Part shown: positions 23,237 through 36,940 of the stretch, piece after piece | How positions within the stretch are numbered: position 1 is the first letter of the stretch | Layout: each line of letters opens with the position of its first letter | Source of the DNA: Ecdyonurus torrentis | Lineage: Eukaryota; Arthropoda; Insecta; Ephemeroptera; Heptageniidae | Direction of reading: 5' to 3' | NCBI GenBank assembly: GCA_949318235.1 | Contig: OX439133.1 | Coordinates: 29,837,367-29,901,366, forward strand | Length of the DNA: 64,000 bases | Translations under genes and position numbers: made by a program | Notes under the pieces: model-generated | What the model was told of the DNA's origin: nothing | The model's database searches: none | Seen by the model: only the letters and a program-made list of their open reading frames with translations

Positions 23237-23926
23237 TGTAGGGTGCATGCATTTACTTATAAACAACGCCATATATGTGATAACTACAATATAATTGGAA
23301 ATATGACACATTTTGCAAGTTTAGTATGAAAATACAAAACTTCAAGCTTTTATTAACAGGTTTAATTAGATTTTCACAGGGTTCGGATTAAACCCATTTA
23401 TTTTTTTTAATAAAACCGGCCGGCAGGTAAAACCGTTTATTTAGCCCGTTTAAAAAAAACGGTTTTTTAGGTAAAAAAAAGTTGTTTTTAGATTTTTCCT
23501 AATTTTCACAATAATATAACATTAAAATAATAAACTTGCATATTTTTTACTCATCTGAAAAAAAAAAAAAAAAAAAAAACATCAAATATCAAATATCAAT
23601 TTTATAGAGGTTTATTTATTCATAGTAATTAGTAATGCAAGTAAATTAAGAATTTCGACTGTTATTAATATAGTTTTTTTTTTAACCGGGTTTTTTAAAA
23701 ATCTTATATCCCGGTTTTTTTATTAAAAAAAAAAAAAACGCCCGGCAAAAAGCCAGGTTTAAAAACCCGGCTGAACCCTGGATTTTCATGTAAGCGAGAA
23801 CATAAAAACATACAGCATTAGACGATTTTTGAAGAAGAAGAAAAAAAAATTATCTTATGCTGAGCAATGCTCCAATAGGGCGTCAAAGTGCATTCATTGT
23901 GACGTTATCTAAATACACTCTATATA
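23237..23926 (-). mobile_element. Family A' MITE carrying a hAT-like insertion
   Basis: The left part is TAGGGTGCATGCATTTAC with ACGCCATATATGTGATAAC. The right part is CTTATGCTGAGCAATGCTCC to TTGTGACGTTATCTAAATAC. The break is the hAT-like element at 23377-23780. Confidence 0.65.
23377..23780. mobile_element. 404-bp hAT-like non-autonomous element with perfect 8-bp duplication
   Basis: It starts CAGGGTTCGGATTAAACCC and ends GGCTGAACCCTG. GATTTTCA is repeated exactly at 23369-23376 and 23781-23788. Length, CAGGG ends and an 8-bp duplication are the hAT signature. The interior has repeated AAAACCGG/CCGGTTTT motifs and no protein frame. Confidence 0.85.
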
Positions 23927-24172
23927 GACCGCTTTCACTCATATTTAAAAGCAGTCATTTTGTTGGTCAGGAATATACAGGCCAGCATAGGAAAAAAGTT
24001 TATTTTATTAATATTAAGCAAACAAATCTTCAAATCTCAATCTATCATATTTCTAGGTCCTAATAGAAAGAATATGAGAAAATGCGTTTAGTTAAGATAA
24101 ACTTTTATTTCTACGAAAAATGGGGGAAAATAATGTTTCCCCTATGCTGGCCAATGCATTAGGTGCCGCAAA
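23923..24172 (+). mobile_element. Family B MITE, right end truncated
   Basis: It starts TATAGACCGCTTTCACTCAT directly on the TATA of the previous A' copy. It carries CAGGCCAGCATAGGAAAA and CCCTATGCTGGCCAATGCAT, and stops after ATTAGGTGCCGCAAAA. Confidence 0.6.
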
Positions 24173-24689
24173 ACACAAGGAGTTAAAAATACTTCAGTAC
24201 TTACTTTGCTACTATTTGCATTATGTCTTTAAAATACTCGTATGTTATAAAAAATTGGATATAATTTGAAATATTTTAAACTTTACCAAGTGGAAGAACG
24301 AAGTCAACGAGAGTTCAAATTATTGTTATTTATTTTGTATAAAATAAATTAATTTTTATAGTTATGCACCTAGAAAATAAAGACGTATTTACAATGCAAA
24401 AACAATTTGTATCAATGATATTTTTTCATTATTATTATTTTATTATTGCTTAAAAAATAAAATAATATACAATTTAAAATCAGATATTAAAATTTAATTT
24501 TAAAATTAATTTAAAATAAAATTATTATTAATATAATATGAGACCCTTCATGAAACATGAAGTATAAAATCATATTGTAAGTAATTGTAATAGGGCATTT
24601 ATATCATGATTTATATGTCGTTATCAAGAAGGGAGAAAATTAGGAAATGAAGACTTTGATTACAATTATAATTAGTAACTGACATTACA

Positions 24690-24889
24690 AATGGAGGTTA
24701 TCGGTTTAAAAAAATGCTTAAAAATGACTATGGCTCAAAACTTGTCAAAGTATGTCATGTATATTTCTTATTTAAATATCACCAAAATCGGTGGAGTAGT
24801 TTTCTCAAAAAACGTGTTTTCCCCCATAAGCGTAATGTTAAAATAGCTTTCCCCGCGTCTCCCCGCGCGCTAAACCGATAAGCTCCATT
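24690..24889. mobile_element. Family O MITE, complete (200 bp)
   Basis: AATGGAGGTTATCGGTTTA at the left, TAAACCGATAAGCTCCATT at the right. Interior AAATCGGTGGAGTAGTTTTC and CCCCCATAAGCGTAATGTTA are shared with the other O copies. Confidence 0.65.
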
Positions 24890-24999
24890 CTATCAACTGA
24901 TGCAATAACCTAAGCCAACATGCATTGTTGTATATTGTGATTGTAGGATGAAAGAAATGAATAAATAAATATATTTGTGAATTTGTTTAAGAATTTATT

Positions 25000-25507
25000 A
25001 TAAATAATAATACTATTGAAGTCGTTGCTATGTTGCCAAATAAATGTGTAATGTACGGTGTCCCGTACTTATATAATAAAATAGAAGCCATTTTATATTG
25101 TGTTATCACTAAATGACAAGTAGATAAAGAAATTACACGTTTACGATACTTTGCAATATTTTGAATCGGGCTGTCATAAATATGCAAAAAAAGGAACAAT
25201 AAAACTATTTTGAGAGATGATTTCTGAAAGAAAAAAGACGTTTGTCCTAAACTTACCTGTCAAAATGTACGTACTACACTTCACAAATTTTGTTCAAAAC
25301 GACCGATCTACACATTACAAATTCCAAGTTTGCACCCATATAGATCTCCTGTTAAAACGCGTAGAAGTGTCAAACGTAGATCGTTGATTTTGAGTCAAAT
25401 TTGTAAAGTGTAGTTCGTTCACTTCGACGGGTAAATATCGATATGCTGAGCATTGCTCCATTAGCGTCAAATCTGCTTCAGTATGACGTCATCCGAATAC
25501 ACTCCTA
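25000..25507 (-). mobile_element. Degraded family A' MITE with nested palindrome S
   Basis: Weak A landmarks (GCAATATTTTGAATCGGGC; GTTTGTCCTAAACTT) precede element S. ATGCTGAGCATTGCTCCATT and AGTATGACGTCATCCGAATA follow it. Confidence 0.45.
25255..25433. mobile_element. About 179-bp palindromic element S
   Basis: ACTACACTTCACAAATTTTG on the left pairs with CAAATTTGTAAAGTGTAGTT on the right. ACGACCGATCTACAC pairs with CGTAGATCGTTGATTTT. The outer bases ACCTGTC and GACGGGTA also match. Confidence 0.55.
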
Positions 25508-25839
25508 AAAGTTAAGTTAACGCTGGAAAAAAATAAGAATAAAAAAATAAATAATAATTATTGACTTTTAATAACAAATTTATTATTTTAAAGCAATAAT
25601 TAATTTTTATCTAAATAATCTATAAAATGTATCCGCATGACGTCATATTTAATGCGCTTGGATGACATACTGGAGTAATGAATAACCTTGCTCAGCATAG
25701 AACAAACTTTGATTTTTAGCTAATTTCTTAGAGAAATCGGTTAATTTTTTGTAATTATATATTTCTCACATACCTGAGATACTATCTCAACCTATTAACA
25801 TCATTAATGCTCTCAAAAATATGGCACAGAGTTTTTAAC

Positions 25840-27486
25840 ACGGAAAAAAAGTACCAACATTTTGCAGTATGTTACTAAAAAAATTTATTAAAACCGCCTT
25901 TAATAACTTGCTTGGTGAATTTAACTAACAAATGTTAGTTAACTCAATCAACAACACAGTAGTAGTATGTAATTGACAAGTTAGTAAATTTTACCAATTT
26001 TGTTTTTTTATAAAAATGTAACTAACTCAAGTTAATCATTTTTACTATCTTAACTTATTAACTGTTTACTATCTATGCTATTTACTATTAATGAAAAGGT
26101 TGCTTTATTTTATCAACTTAAATTAGCTATTATACCTATAGTCGGATATTTATAAATTGATTTATATTTTTTGGATACCTGGGAAATTAAACAATACACA
26201 AATAAATTCACTTCAGATAAATTGATTTATTAATCACTTATGCTTACTACACTGTAATTAAGGCAGGTGGCGGGGGTTAAATTTTCAGTTTCAGTCACAG
26301 TCATAGGTATATAATGAGGGGGTAGCACTTGTGTTGTCACTTAGCACCAGCATCTCCGTGATATCTCGTATATGACCACGCTGGACTTGCAGTGATAAGA
26401 TGATAGTAAATCCAAAAATATCCAATCTGTTGCGGGCAACGGGAGAGTTTTAGGCCCTAAAAACAAACAATGAAATGCAATGAGTGTAATGAGTTACACT
26501 TACATTAAAACTTCTTTATGCATAATGGTACTTAATTTTTAACAAAAATTTCCAAGTATGATTCCATAATTATAGCTTATTTTTATGTATCTTACCTTAG
26601 TGCGTGTAAAATATATCCGAGTAAATTCATCTTCTTATTGTTTTTAAGTATATTCTTGATGATTTCAGGAGCACAAGTCTACTGTATCACTTTCTCACGA
26701 AAACTGATCAAATAAGGGGTGCAAGAAAGTTACGGTTATTTTTAACGGTCTCTTAATGATGTTACTAACATGTTAATTGAATTCTATTAACATTATTTAT
26801 TATAAATAATTTTGTAAAACATGTTAGTTATTTGTAATGATGATAGTTGATTATAGATTTTTTTAAAATTGATAAAACCAAATATGTTGGTTGAAATTTA
26901 CTAACAAGATTTGTGAGACTAAAAACAATTAAGGGGGTAGGTGACCGACTGATATCTTGCAAACTAGGACGGTTGCGAATAATAATATTAACACAAAGTA
27001 AAGAAGAAATGTTACTTAAAAATTTAGTTATGTCAAACATGTGAAAACACGATCAAATATTTAAGTTATTACACTTTAAATATAACATGTAAATGTGGAA
27101 ATTCAAATTTGAGCGGGAAATTTTAGTCAAATTAGAAACTTTTGTACAATTAAAAATATCATTAAAATTTTTGTTGGTATGAAAAAATTATATTTTAAAT
27201 TTACTTTAGTTTATTTGATAATTATAGTGTTTGTTTTATTGGAATTAAATCATGTACAAAAAATTATTGGGAAAATATAGTTGTTCTTTTAGCGATTTCC
27301 GGTCCAAGTCGGTCCCCCACCGCCTTAAGTTAGATAGTAAAAATTAACTACTATTTTTTATCGCATATCATTAACTTTGCTAAAGAAGTAACTTGGTGAA
27401 TTTTTACTAATAAAATTTTAGAATATTAATAATCTGTTCACTAAGTCAAGTTCAATTAACTCAAGTTGATAAATATTTTTTTCCGT
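25840..27486. mobile_element. Element G: 1.65-kb non-autonomous DNA element with ACGGAAAAAAA ends
   Basis: The ends ACGGAAAAAAAGTA and TATTTTTTTCCGT are inverted copies. Just inside both, CTTGGTGAATTT and TTAACTCAAGTT-type motifs recur in opposite orientation. It includes a more GC-rich patch at 26260-26450 and a family C insertion at 26929-27328. No transposase frame was found. The class is not recognised. Confidence 0.55.
26929..27328. mobile_element. Family C MITE nested in element G
   Basis: TTAAGGGGGTAGGTGACCGA at the left and GTCGGTCCCCCACCGCCTTAA-type sequence at the right, with TTAA at 26929 and 27325. Length is 400 bp. Confidence 0.7.
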
Positions 27487-27789
27487 ATGGAAAAAATTAG
27501 TTATTTTTCTATGCTGCCTATGTTCTTGAGTAATCCAACATGGCGTCGACTTTAACATGAATGCCTACACCCTATAATAGACTTCAAAAACACAACTTGA
27601 TCTTAACAATGTTTTTTTTTTTTTTTTTTTTTTTTTTTTGCAGCAATAGTAGGTGTAAAATAATTCAGTACACTTACTTTGCCTTTTTTTTTTTAATTAG
27701 AGCTAAGTTTATTTCCATTTATTTAGTAAAAATAATGAAAACAAAACATTACATCGCAGTGAAATGTAAGATAATAGATCTAAGTATTT

Positions 27790-27868
27790 TCAAGGTGTAG
27801 AACATGTCGAACAAAAAACTCTTCAAATATCCTAAAATACCTGAATATCAATGTTGATTTGGCCGGAG
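27790..27868. mobile_element. Family H, left arm only
   Basis: AAGGTGTAGAACATGTCGAA and TTGATTTGGCCGGAGTA match the left arm of 11817-12129. The rest is replaced by unrelated sequence. Confidence 0.5.
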
Positions 27869-29060
27869 TATCTCTGCCAGTTTCGGAGTGAAGTTTCTGT
27901 TTAAAATTTGTGACAGAAATGGCATGGGGCTTAATCTAGCCCCACGTCAGAAACATGCAAAAATATGTTTAAAAAAAAAAAATGTTGTGCGGGTTGCTTA
28001 AATTGAAATTGTTTGATTCCTGTTACGGAGCTCAGGGTTTTGAGACAAACTAAAGTTATTTATGTAAGTTCCATCAAGTGTTTTGTTTTGTGATATAAAT
28101 TCTTATATCCACTTTCGTGTTTATTCATTAAAAAACACATGTTGTTTTATATGGTCTATGGCTTTCAATTTAAATTATTTTAACCAGCTTTCCCGAGATT
28201 TGTAGAACATTAATATTGTAAAATTATATATTAATAAATATAACATATACAATATTTAAACAAACAATTATATATATTTAATAATTAAAAAAAATTAAGA
28301 TTATGAAATATTTTTTTAGTTTAAATAATTTTTTATTAAATTTATTAATTTAAATAATTTTTGTTTAATAAAAGCAAAAATTTAAAATGGTTATTTATTT
28401 ATTTTAAATATAAAATTTATTTATAATTTGTTGCAAAAAGCCATGTGCTATAGGGAAACAATCCAATTATATTTTGTCAATGACTGATTGGAATGAAATG
28501 AAATATACTGATGAAATTTTTTAAATGAATAAATGTTTTAAGTGCTTCAAATCGCATCAAATATTTGTTAAGAGGTATCTTAAATTTATAGTAATTTTTT
28601 AAGAGCATAAAGTTTCAATTCAAAGTGTTCATTTACTCCTTGACAGATTTTTACAGTTAACGATTGCATAAAGACAGCAAAATCTGAAAGATAATAGAAC
28701 CAGCTACCTTTGATAAGAATTTTCAGATCCAATTTTCTAATGGGACTATATCTTCCTAATATTTATACACTATTTAAAATCTAGCAAGGCACCTCCCATT
28801 TTTTTATATACATTTTTGAAGATATTTGATCCTAATATACCACTGTAAAATGTCAGATATTATTTATTTATTTACAATTTGTATAAGTCAAATCCTGCAA
28901 TAACTGATTTGATTTCCCTCCTAAATATAATCCCTCGGCGACTTACTATAAATATTATTACGACTATTAAAGTTCTAAAATGAGAAAACCTGAAATTTGT
29001 CTCAGATTTCAGATATTTTGTCATTTATACTTTCTAAATATCGGGTATAAGACATCCATA
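27869..29060. other. AT-rich sequence, no gene
   Basis: Apart from the F copy at 28640 only low-complexity sequence and the small repeat shared with 20520. Confidence 0.45.
28640..28924 (-). mobile_element. Family F MITE, degraded
   Basis: It has ACCAGCTACCTTTGATAAGA, TTTAAAATCTAGCAAGG and AAATCCTGCAATAACTGATT in the F order on the minus strand, with many small gaps. Confidence 0.45.
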
Positions 29061-29366
29061 ATACATGTATTCGCATAATGCAATACTCAATGCACTTTGA
29101 CGCCATACTGGATTAATGAACAACATTGTTCAGCAAAGGATAAACTTCGTTTATGGATATTTTCTTTATCAAATTTTTTTCTTTTCTTTTACAATTTTTA
29201 TTATTATTTTTCTCACATAATTATTCAACCTATTAAAAGCATTAATGACATCAAAAATTTTTGCTTAATATATTTCTAAACCTGCAAATTTAATTATTTT
29301 CCTATACCACCCATGTTATTGAGTGATCCTAAATAGCGCAGACTATATGCATACATACACCCTATT
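29061..29366 (+). mobile_element. Family A MITE, diverged
   Basis: TGACGCCATACTGGATTAAT, TTGTTCAGCAAAGGATAAAC and ACCACCCATGTTATTGAGTG occur in A order. Right end CATACACCCTATTA. The TGACGTCA is mutated (GCATAATGCAATA). Confidence 0.6.
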
Positions 29367-29399
29367 ATAGGCAGGTGTTAATAAGCCCTATATGCAACT

Positions 29400-29725
29400 T
29401 ATATTATAACTAAATTGTCTTTCATATTCGTATAACGACCAAAAAAATATTTAAGGACAAGGCTGACCAACTTGGTGATGAAATGGCCAAAACGGGAACT
29501 TTAGTTTCACAATAATTCTTTTTACACCATTTATATCCAGCAAAAGAAATGCTACTAATTTAAGGTGAAATTGGAAGAATTTACCCCCCCCCCCCCCCTC
29601 CCAAATAATACTTTACCATCAAGCTAATGAAAACTGAACTTGTGTTTTGTGCACGGAAGGAATGAAGTATACGAAATTTACCATGGCATTTTTGTAATTA
29701 TATTACTGCTGTAGATAATCAATAA

Positions 29726-29771
<46 letters not shown>
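29400..29771 (+). pseudogene. Decayed LINE 3' end with poly-A tail (possible RNase H C-terminus)
   Basis: At 29456 the translation reads DKADQLGDEMAKTGT, like the end of the RNase H domain of LINE polyproteins (the usual '..ADELAKEGT' segment). It is followed by a stop and degenerate sequence. A 15-base C-run lies at 29583-29598. The segment ends AATAAATATT, then about 41 A residues (29731-29771), which is a retrotransposon poly-A tail. The protein match is short, so the assignment is tentative. Confidence 0.4.
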
Positions 29772-31265
<1,494 letters not shown>

Positions 31266-32017
31266 ATATATATATATCAGCATCAATGATATTTTCATAA
31301 TTATGTTTTAAAGAGAACATCCTAATAAAATAACTAAGAAACAGTATTACGTCTACATGTATGTACTGTAGATATGGCCTGATATATTTTATCTGTCATT
31401 ACATATTATATAATCTCCTTGCCACTTCCTCATCCTCAAGTTATTAGGGTCAAATTATTAGTTAATTATTTTCTATTAATTATCACCGCGCCACTCACTT
31501 ATGATTTCCTTGTGCATTTTCTCAGTTATCCTGATTGCAATGATGGTGAAATAAAAATATACCTCGTATAACTTGAGTAAAAAGTAAGAAGATATAAAAT
31601 TAAAACTGTGACGTAAATAAGAAAGTCAATAAATAAAGCTGGAGTCATAAATATTTTTATACATACATATTTATTTATATAAGAAAATGTGAAAAGTTTA
31701 TATTTATTTCAATTTTAATGTACTGGAGTGGAAGAACTGTTCTGTTTTTATCCTCTTTGAAAGCGCGAGAGATCACATGAGTTAAGAGAGAAACAAAACG
31801 TCATACTCGCACCAGCACAGGATATCGTAGGCGTTTTTATTTTTAACATGAAAATTAAACTTCGAGGTAATTTTATATAGCAGATACTTTGACGTGCGAA
31901 TATGAGGTTAGAATTTTTATTAGACTATGATGTAGAATTTTTCTTTAAGAAATCCTGAATCCAAAACGTATAGGTTTTTTATTTTTATTTATTATTATTA
32001 TTTTTTGCATAGACCCT

Positions 32018-32463
32018 TTAAAGGGATAGTCAACAATGGCTTTTTCAATAGTGATCATCGTGTTATTAAACCTCCCGAAAACGTGATCTCAAAATTTTAA
32101 ATATTAAAGTACTGAGAGCAGAATCTGTTACAGCGACCCCGAACCTACGTCACAGCTAACACTTGCTCCCACGCTAGCTTAGCGTGAGTAATTATTGCGC
32201 TGGACACTTCACGTAATATTTAGGTATGTAAAATAAATTTTTTTAATCTACAAATATTCATAATGGATAGATATAAATAAGAATTATTCTTACTCGCGCT
32301 AAGCTAGCGTGAGAGCAAGTTTTAGCTGTGACGTTGTTTCAAGGTCACTGTAACGGTTTTTTCTATTCGCGTTTACATAAAAAATTTGAGATCGCGTTTT
32401 CGGGAGGTTTCATAACAAGATGATTAGTATTAATAAAAGCTATTGTTAACTACCCCTTCAAGA
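32018..32463. mobile_element. Family M palindromic element (about 446 bp)
   Basis: GGGATAGTCAACAATGGCTT pairs with AAGCTATTGTTAACTACCCC. CCTCCCGAAAACGTGATC pairs with GATCGCGTTTTCGGGAGG. The central arms CACGCTAGCTTAGCGTGA and CGCGCTAAGCTAGCGTGA are each short palindromes as well. Confidence 0.75.
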
Positions 32464-32481
32464 CCAAATTTTTATCGACAT

Positions 32482-32592
32482 CATGCTGTTCGTAAACCCT
32501 GTTTTCTTGCACCAAAAAATGCGCATTCCATTTGAATAACTATAGGCGATCGTCATTTTTGGTGCAGAAAACAGGGTTTACGAACAGCATTA
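32482..32592. mobile_element. Family K MITE, complete (111 bp)
   Basis: ATGCTGTTCGTAAACCCTGT at the left and ACAGGGTTTACGAACAGCAT at the right are exact inverted copies. Confidence 0.75.
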
Positions 32593-33311
32593 ATGAAAAC
32601 CGCAGACACAGGCTGGCCACAGCCTAATACACACTCCGGCATTCGACATGTCAGCCTAGAAAAATCGTGGAAACTCTAGGCAGGCTGGACGGTGCAATCA
32701 CATCAATCAATAAACTCCCGAATGCTGTGCGTCGTCATGAAATGCACGTAAAAACGTGCTCCTTCTCTCATACACTTGACGTAACACACTACACACACAC
32801 TGTGTGAAAGGTAAAGAGAACGAGTCAACTGCCTTTACCACTCGGCCAGCTCATAAGATGAAGTCGTCATATTATATATTATGTCCCCTAATCGTTATCT
32901 AACCTGATAGTATGTATTGTTAAACGTTTGGGGGAAAATAAGAGATTTGTAACCTGATTTTGCGTATCAAAAGCCGTTAATTATTATAATTAGGTTTAAA
33001 AATAATGAATTTATAATATGTTTAGCCGTTTAAATTTTAAAATAACAATGATAATTAATGGTTAAATTAAATTAAAAACTATCCAATGCACAAAAATTAT
33101 AAACGTATATTATATTCAAAAATGTGTATACCAGTTTCTAATATTCGAATTTATAAGTTTACATAATATCTTTTTATTGATATAACATTATTGTTTTTGT
33201 TCGTGTTTGACAAAAAATTAATATTTCATCTTCAGTTCATGTTGTATTTTCATACCTTTCAGATATTCATGTTCTATGAGCCGCTCTATCTTAGCACAAC
33301 GTAATACTTCT

Positions 33312-33641
33312 TTAAGGGTTGTACATAGATGGCTTGTATCTCACAATTTCAAAAGAACACTTCAAAAGTTTATGAAAGTTAATAGTAACAGCTACCTATG
33401 ATAACATTTTCAGAACCTTTGACCATCACATAAGATAGAAAATAATTATTGAAATTACCAATGGGCTCTTATGGGAATAAAACTTCTAAAAATCATAATT
33501 TAAAATCTAGTATGGTGACCTTCCAATTTTGATACATTTTTGAAAATACCTTATCGTATTGTATTAGTGTGCAAAATTTTAGGTTTTTCTTTCTTAACAA
33601 TTTTTAAGTCAAATTCCGCAGTACCTGACTTCCCACCTTAA
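33312..33641 (-). mobile_element. Family F MITE, complete (330 bp)
   Basis: TTAA at 33312-33315 and 33638-33641 bracket GGGTTGTACATAGATGGC to TACCTGACTTCCCACC. This is the best single-copy example of the family, with TTAA target duplication as in piggyBac transposons. Confidence 0.7.
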
Positions 33642-33989
33642 TTGCGAGCAACAGTAATTTATATTTATATAATCATATTAATCCATATATACAGTTCTGA
33701 AGTAGCAGCCCATAGTCATATATTCATTGTGAACAGATATTTCAGTAAATATCAATGATAAAATTTATATATACTTTTTTTTTAATTTAAATAAAAACCC
33801 CTAGTTTTATTTCTCTATTAATAAATACATTATATCAATAAATATAAATGACAATAATATAAAAACAAAATAATTTATAAATTATTACAAAATAATTTAA
33901 TTTAAAATATAAATATTATAATAATGAATTAAAAGTCATTTATTATTACATATGTGTTTTAGACGTAACTAAAATTTTCCGTAACATTT

Positions 33990-34085
33990 CTTCTTTAATA
34001 ATAATAATAATTAACGGCTTTTATTTGTCGAAATCAGGCATACAACCTCTCAATTTAACCCAACTGTTTTACAGTACAGTCATTT
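33990..34085 (-). repeat. LINE-type 3' tail (minus strand) with ATT repeat
   Basis: On the minus strand it reads GGTTAAATTGAGAGGTTGTA, then GACAAATAAAAGCCGTTAA and ATTATTATT. Parts recur at 11520-11560 (TTAAATTGAGAGGTTGTA) and at 32968-32990 (CAAAAGCCGTTAATTATTAT). It is therefore a dispersed retroelement end of a second LINE family. Confidence 0.35.
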
Positions 34086-35154
34086 ACAATAAATAGTTAG
34101 AAATGTTAGACATGTAATGTTAAATATGATTTAAAAAAAATATATATTAGTAATAATTTCAATTAAGATTATTTAATTTATTAACATAAAATTTTAATTA
34201 GATAATTCCTTTTCTTTACTTCGTGCTAATTAAATATTTCAAGACCGTTCACTTTGTCAGATGTTGATCTATGCTATATACTAGTACAAAGTAACTATGA
34301 TATTATAGAGCATAAATATTATGTTTTACAGCATAACTATTTATACTGTTCTAATTTAGTACCATAACTTCAGCATTAAATTATACATAATTAATTCTGT
34401 CCATGTGACTGATAGTATAATTTCCAGTAAAAACAATAAATAAAATCAACAGTCAATCAATACTAAAGGCCAAGCTATCTTACGTATATTTCAACGATGG
34501 AGAGTTTGTTTAAGTGAGGCTATTATTAACTTTGTTTTTGCGACTCGAAATAGACCACGATAACCTTAGTCTGGTAGCCCACAAAACTATAACAGCCGGT
34601 GCTGAAAACAAAGTAGTACATCTTAGCATCATGTACAACTATTTGGAATACAGCTTTTGTATACTTAATTATATCTAAAACCAAATATTGAGAAACATTA
34701 TTACAATAGTTTTTAAGTAAAAAAGTAGGTACAGAGGATAAAATTACTAATTGGTTGCATTATTGGCTGAACAACAATTTTTTTTCTTATAGAAAAATTG
34801 CAATTCCTAATATAAATAATATGGTATAAATTTGAGAAGAAATAGGGTTTAAATAATAATTCTTTATCCTGTATAGTGTTTCATATATCTCTAAATATCA
34901 TAAAATATTTGTGATAAATGTCTGTACCTTCTATTCTATTCAGTGAATATCTGTAAAGTTGATTCATATTTTGAATAGTATTTTTAATTGAAAACTTATA
35001 ATTATAGACCTATGCACATTATAAAACTGAAATTATGAAACACTCTGAAATGTGGTTATTGTTAAATTAAAAGTCAGAGGACCATGAAAGTGGGTATGTA
35101 CCTTTTTTGGCCTCCTAATAAAATGGCAATTATATTATTATTATTATAAAAGTC

Positions 35155-35345
35155 TTCGCTATATATGTGAGCACTAAATAACATGGACGTGAATGGAAAA
35201 TTGACGCATATTGCCAGTAAAAAAAAAATAATAATAATAATAAATTTTGAGAGCATTGATACTGTTAACAGGTTGAATTAGGTTTTCAAATACATGCGAG
35301 GAAAATACTAATAATAACCAATTGATTATTTAAAAATCAAAATGC
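35155..35345 (-). mobile_element. Family A' MITE, partial
   Basis: CTATATATGTGAGCACTAAA, GAGCATTGATACTGTTAACA and GGTTTTCAAATACATGCGAG match 61018-61320. Both termini are lost. Confidence 0.5.
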
Positions 35346-35615
35346 TTGTTTTCTTCTGGTTTAAGACTTTAAGGGTTTATAGAGATCAGAAATATCGTAC
35401 TTTTAATTGCCTTTAGCTATCAAACTTGATCTTATTTTAAAACCTTTTTTTGTCTTATACTACTGTAAGGTACTTCAATTTGAAAATAAGATAACATGCA
35501 ACGTTAAAGTTCAAAATTTAGCTGTAACTTTTATGTCAAATTGAAAACTCGTTTTTTTTTTTTTTTTTTTTCATTTTAAAATAATAATTAAACAAGAAAG
35601 AAAAAAAACAACTTT

Positions 35616-35860
35616 GAATGGAGGTAATCGATTTAATTTTTTTTTAATTCTCTATGCGGCTTGAAACACTTAAAAGCATGTCTAGTATTCTCATTTAAAT
35701 TTTTATAAAATCGGTGGAGTAGTTTTCTCAAAAACTGAAAAAAAAAAAAAAAAAAACAAAAAAAAAATAGGTTTTTCCTTATAAGCGTTAATGTTAAACT
35801 ATAAATTAGAAGACACTTTGCTTTCCCCGCGCGATAAACTTGCGATAATCTTCGTTCACG
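35616..35860. mobile_element. Family O MITE
   Basis: GAATGGAGGTAATCGATTTA, AAAATCGGTGGAGTAGTTTT and TATAAGCGTTAATGTTAAAC, then CTTTCCCCGCGCGATAAAC. It has an A-run in the middle. Confidence 0.6.
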
Positions 35861-36590
35861 GTTATGTGTGGTTAAAAGGTTGTGTGCAGTTATTTTTGTG
35901 TTATTAAATTTAATTATAAATTCATATTCTCATAACTAAAATAGCTATAACTCATCAGTATAAGTTAGCAATACGACTCTTAGGAATCATTCTATTCTAT
36001 CTCATGCTGTACATTTATATTTCTTGCAACTAAACGATTCCATACCTACACGACAGTAACACCATCATCATAAAATTTTATTAGATTAGTATTTTATATA
36101 TTTATATATTTTTTAAATATACTATTAATATATAATGTTTATATTATATCTAATAACTTATTTAATTTTTTAATAAATATATATATTTAAAAAAAAAAAT
36201 TAAAATAATAACATTAAAATGTTTAAAATATAATATACAATCTTTTACATATTTCATGACAGAGCAAAATTTTTTATAGCAATATTAAATAATTAATATT
36301 AAAATTTTATCTACAAATTGCGTAGATGTAATGCTGATTTTTTATAATCTTGTCATCTGTATGTAATGGGTAATGGGCATGGAAATTTTTATCTCAAGTA
36401 TAGCCGTATTTAATTAAGATGCTCACTCAATTAACATTGAACATTATTCATTGCATATTTAACTGGAAGTTTACCAGTGGTAGAGTTAAATAAACAAAAG
36501 GAGTATACTTTTTTTACTATTGGATTAAAATTGTTTTAAAAAATATATGCAATAGTAATACAAGTTTACCAGTGAAATAGAAAGGTTCAT

Positions 36591-36940
36591 CAATGTCCCT
36601 TACATCTCTTCCGACTCCCTGTATAAATTTGTAGACAAGCATGATTCAAGCTTTTACACTAGCACCGCGATTGGCAGGCAAAACTATACTATATTGCAAA
36701 TACTGCCTTACAAAGGTCTTGTTGTCACCTGAGTGCAAGAATTCCGAGTAGTTATCTCTGTTTACGTCATACATTATATCGTTTCTGACCTTTTAGTCAG
36801 CCTTATCAATCCTTATCTTATCATATTTTATAATAGTTCAAATTTCCCCCATGCGTATCGCAGTGTTCCCTAGAGAGAGAAATTTAAAACAGCTTGTCTA
36901 ATAAATCAGCCAAGATTTGGAAGACATGTAAGGGACATTG
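36591..36940. mobile_element. 350-bp element with 9-bp target duplication (Mutator-like)
   Basis: CAATGTCCCTTACAT..CTTCC and GGAAGACATGTAAGGGACATTG are inverted ends. AAGGTTCAT is repeated exactly at 36582-36590 and 36941-36949. A 9-bp duplication points to a Mutator-type transposase. No protein frame is inside. Confidence 0.75.

Larger units (their letters stand above)
25621..27576 (+). mobile_element. Family A MITE split by element G
   Basis: The left part is ATGTATCCGCATGACGTCAT to CAAAAATATGGCACAGAG. The right part is TTCTATGCTGCCTATGTTCT to ATGCCTACACCCTATA. In between lies about 1.65 kb of element G. Confidence 0.7.
32593..36590. other. Mostly AT-rich sequence between MITEs
   Basis: A more complex stretch at 32600-32870 (GC near balanced) has no frame over 60 codons. 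No gene recognised. Confidence 0.4.
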
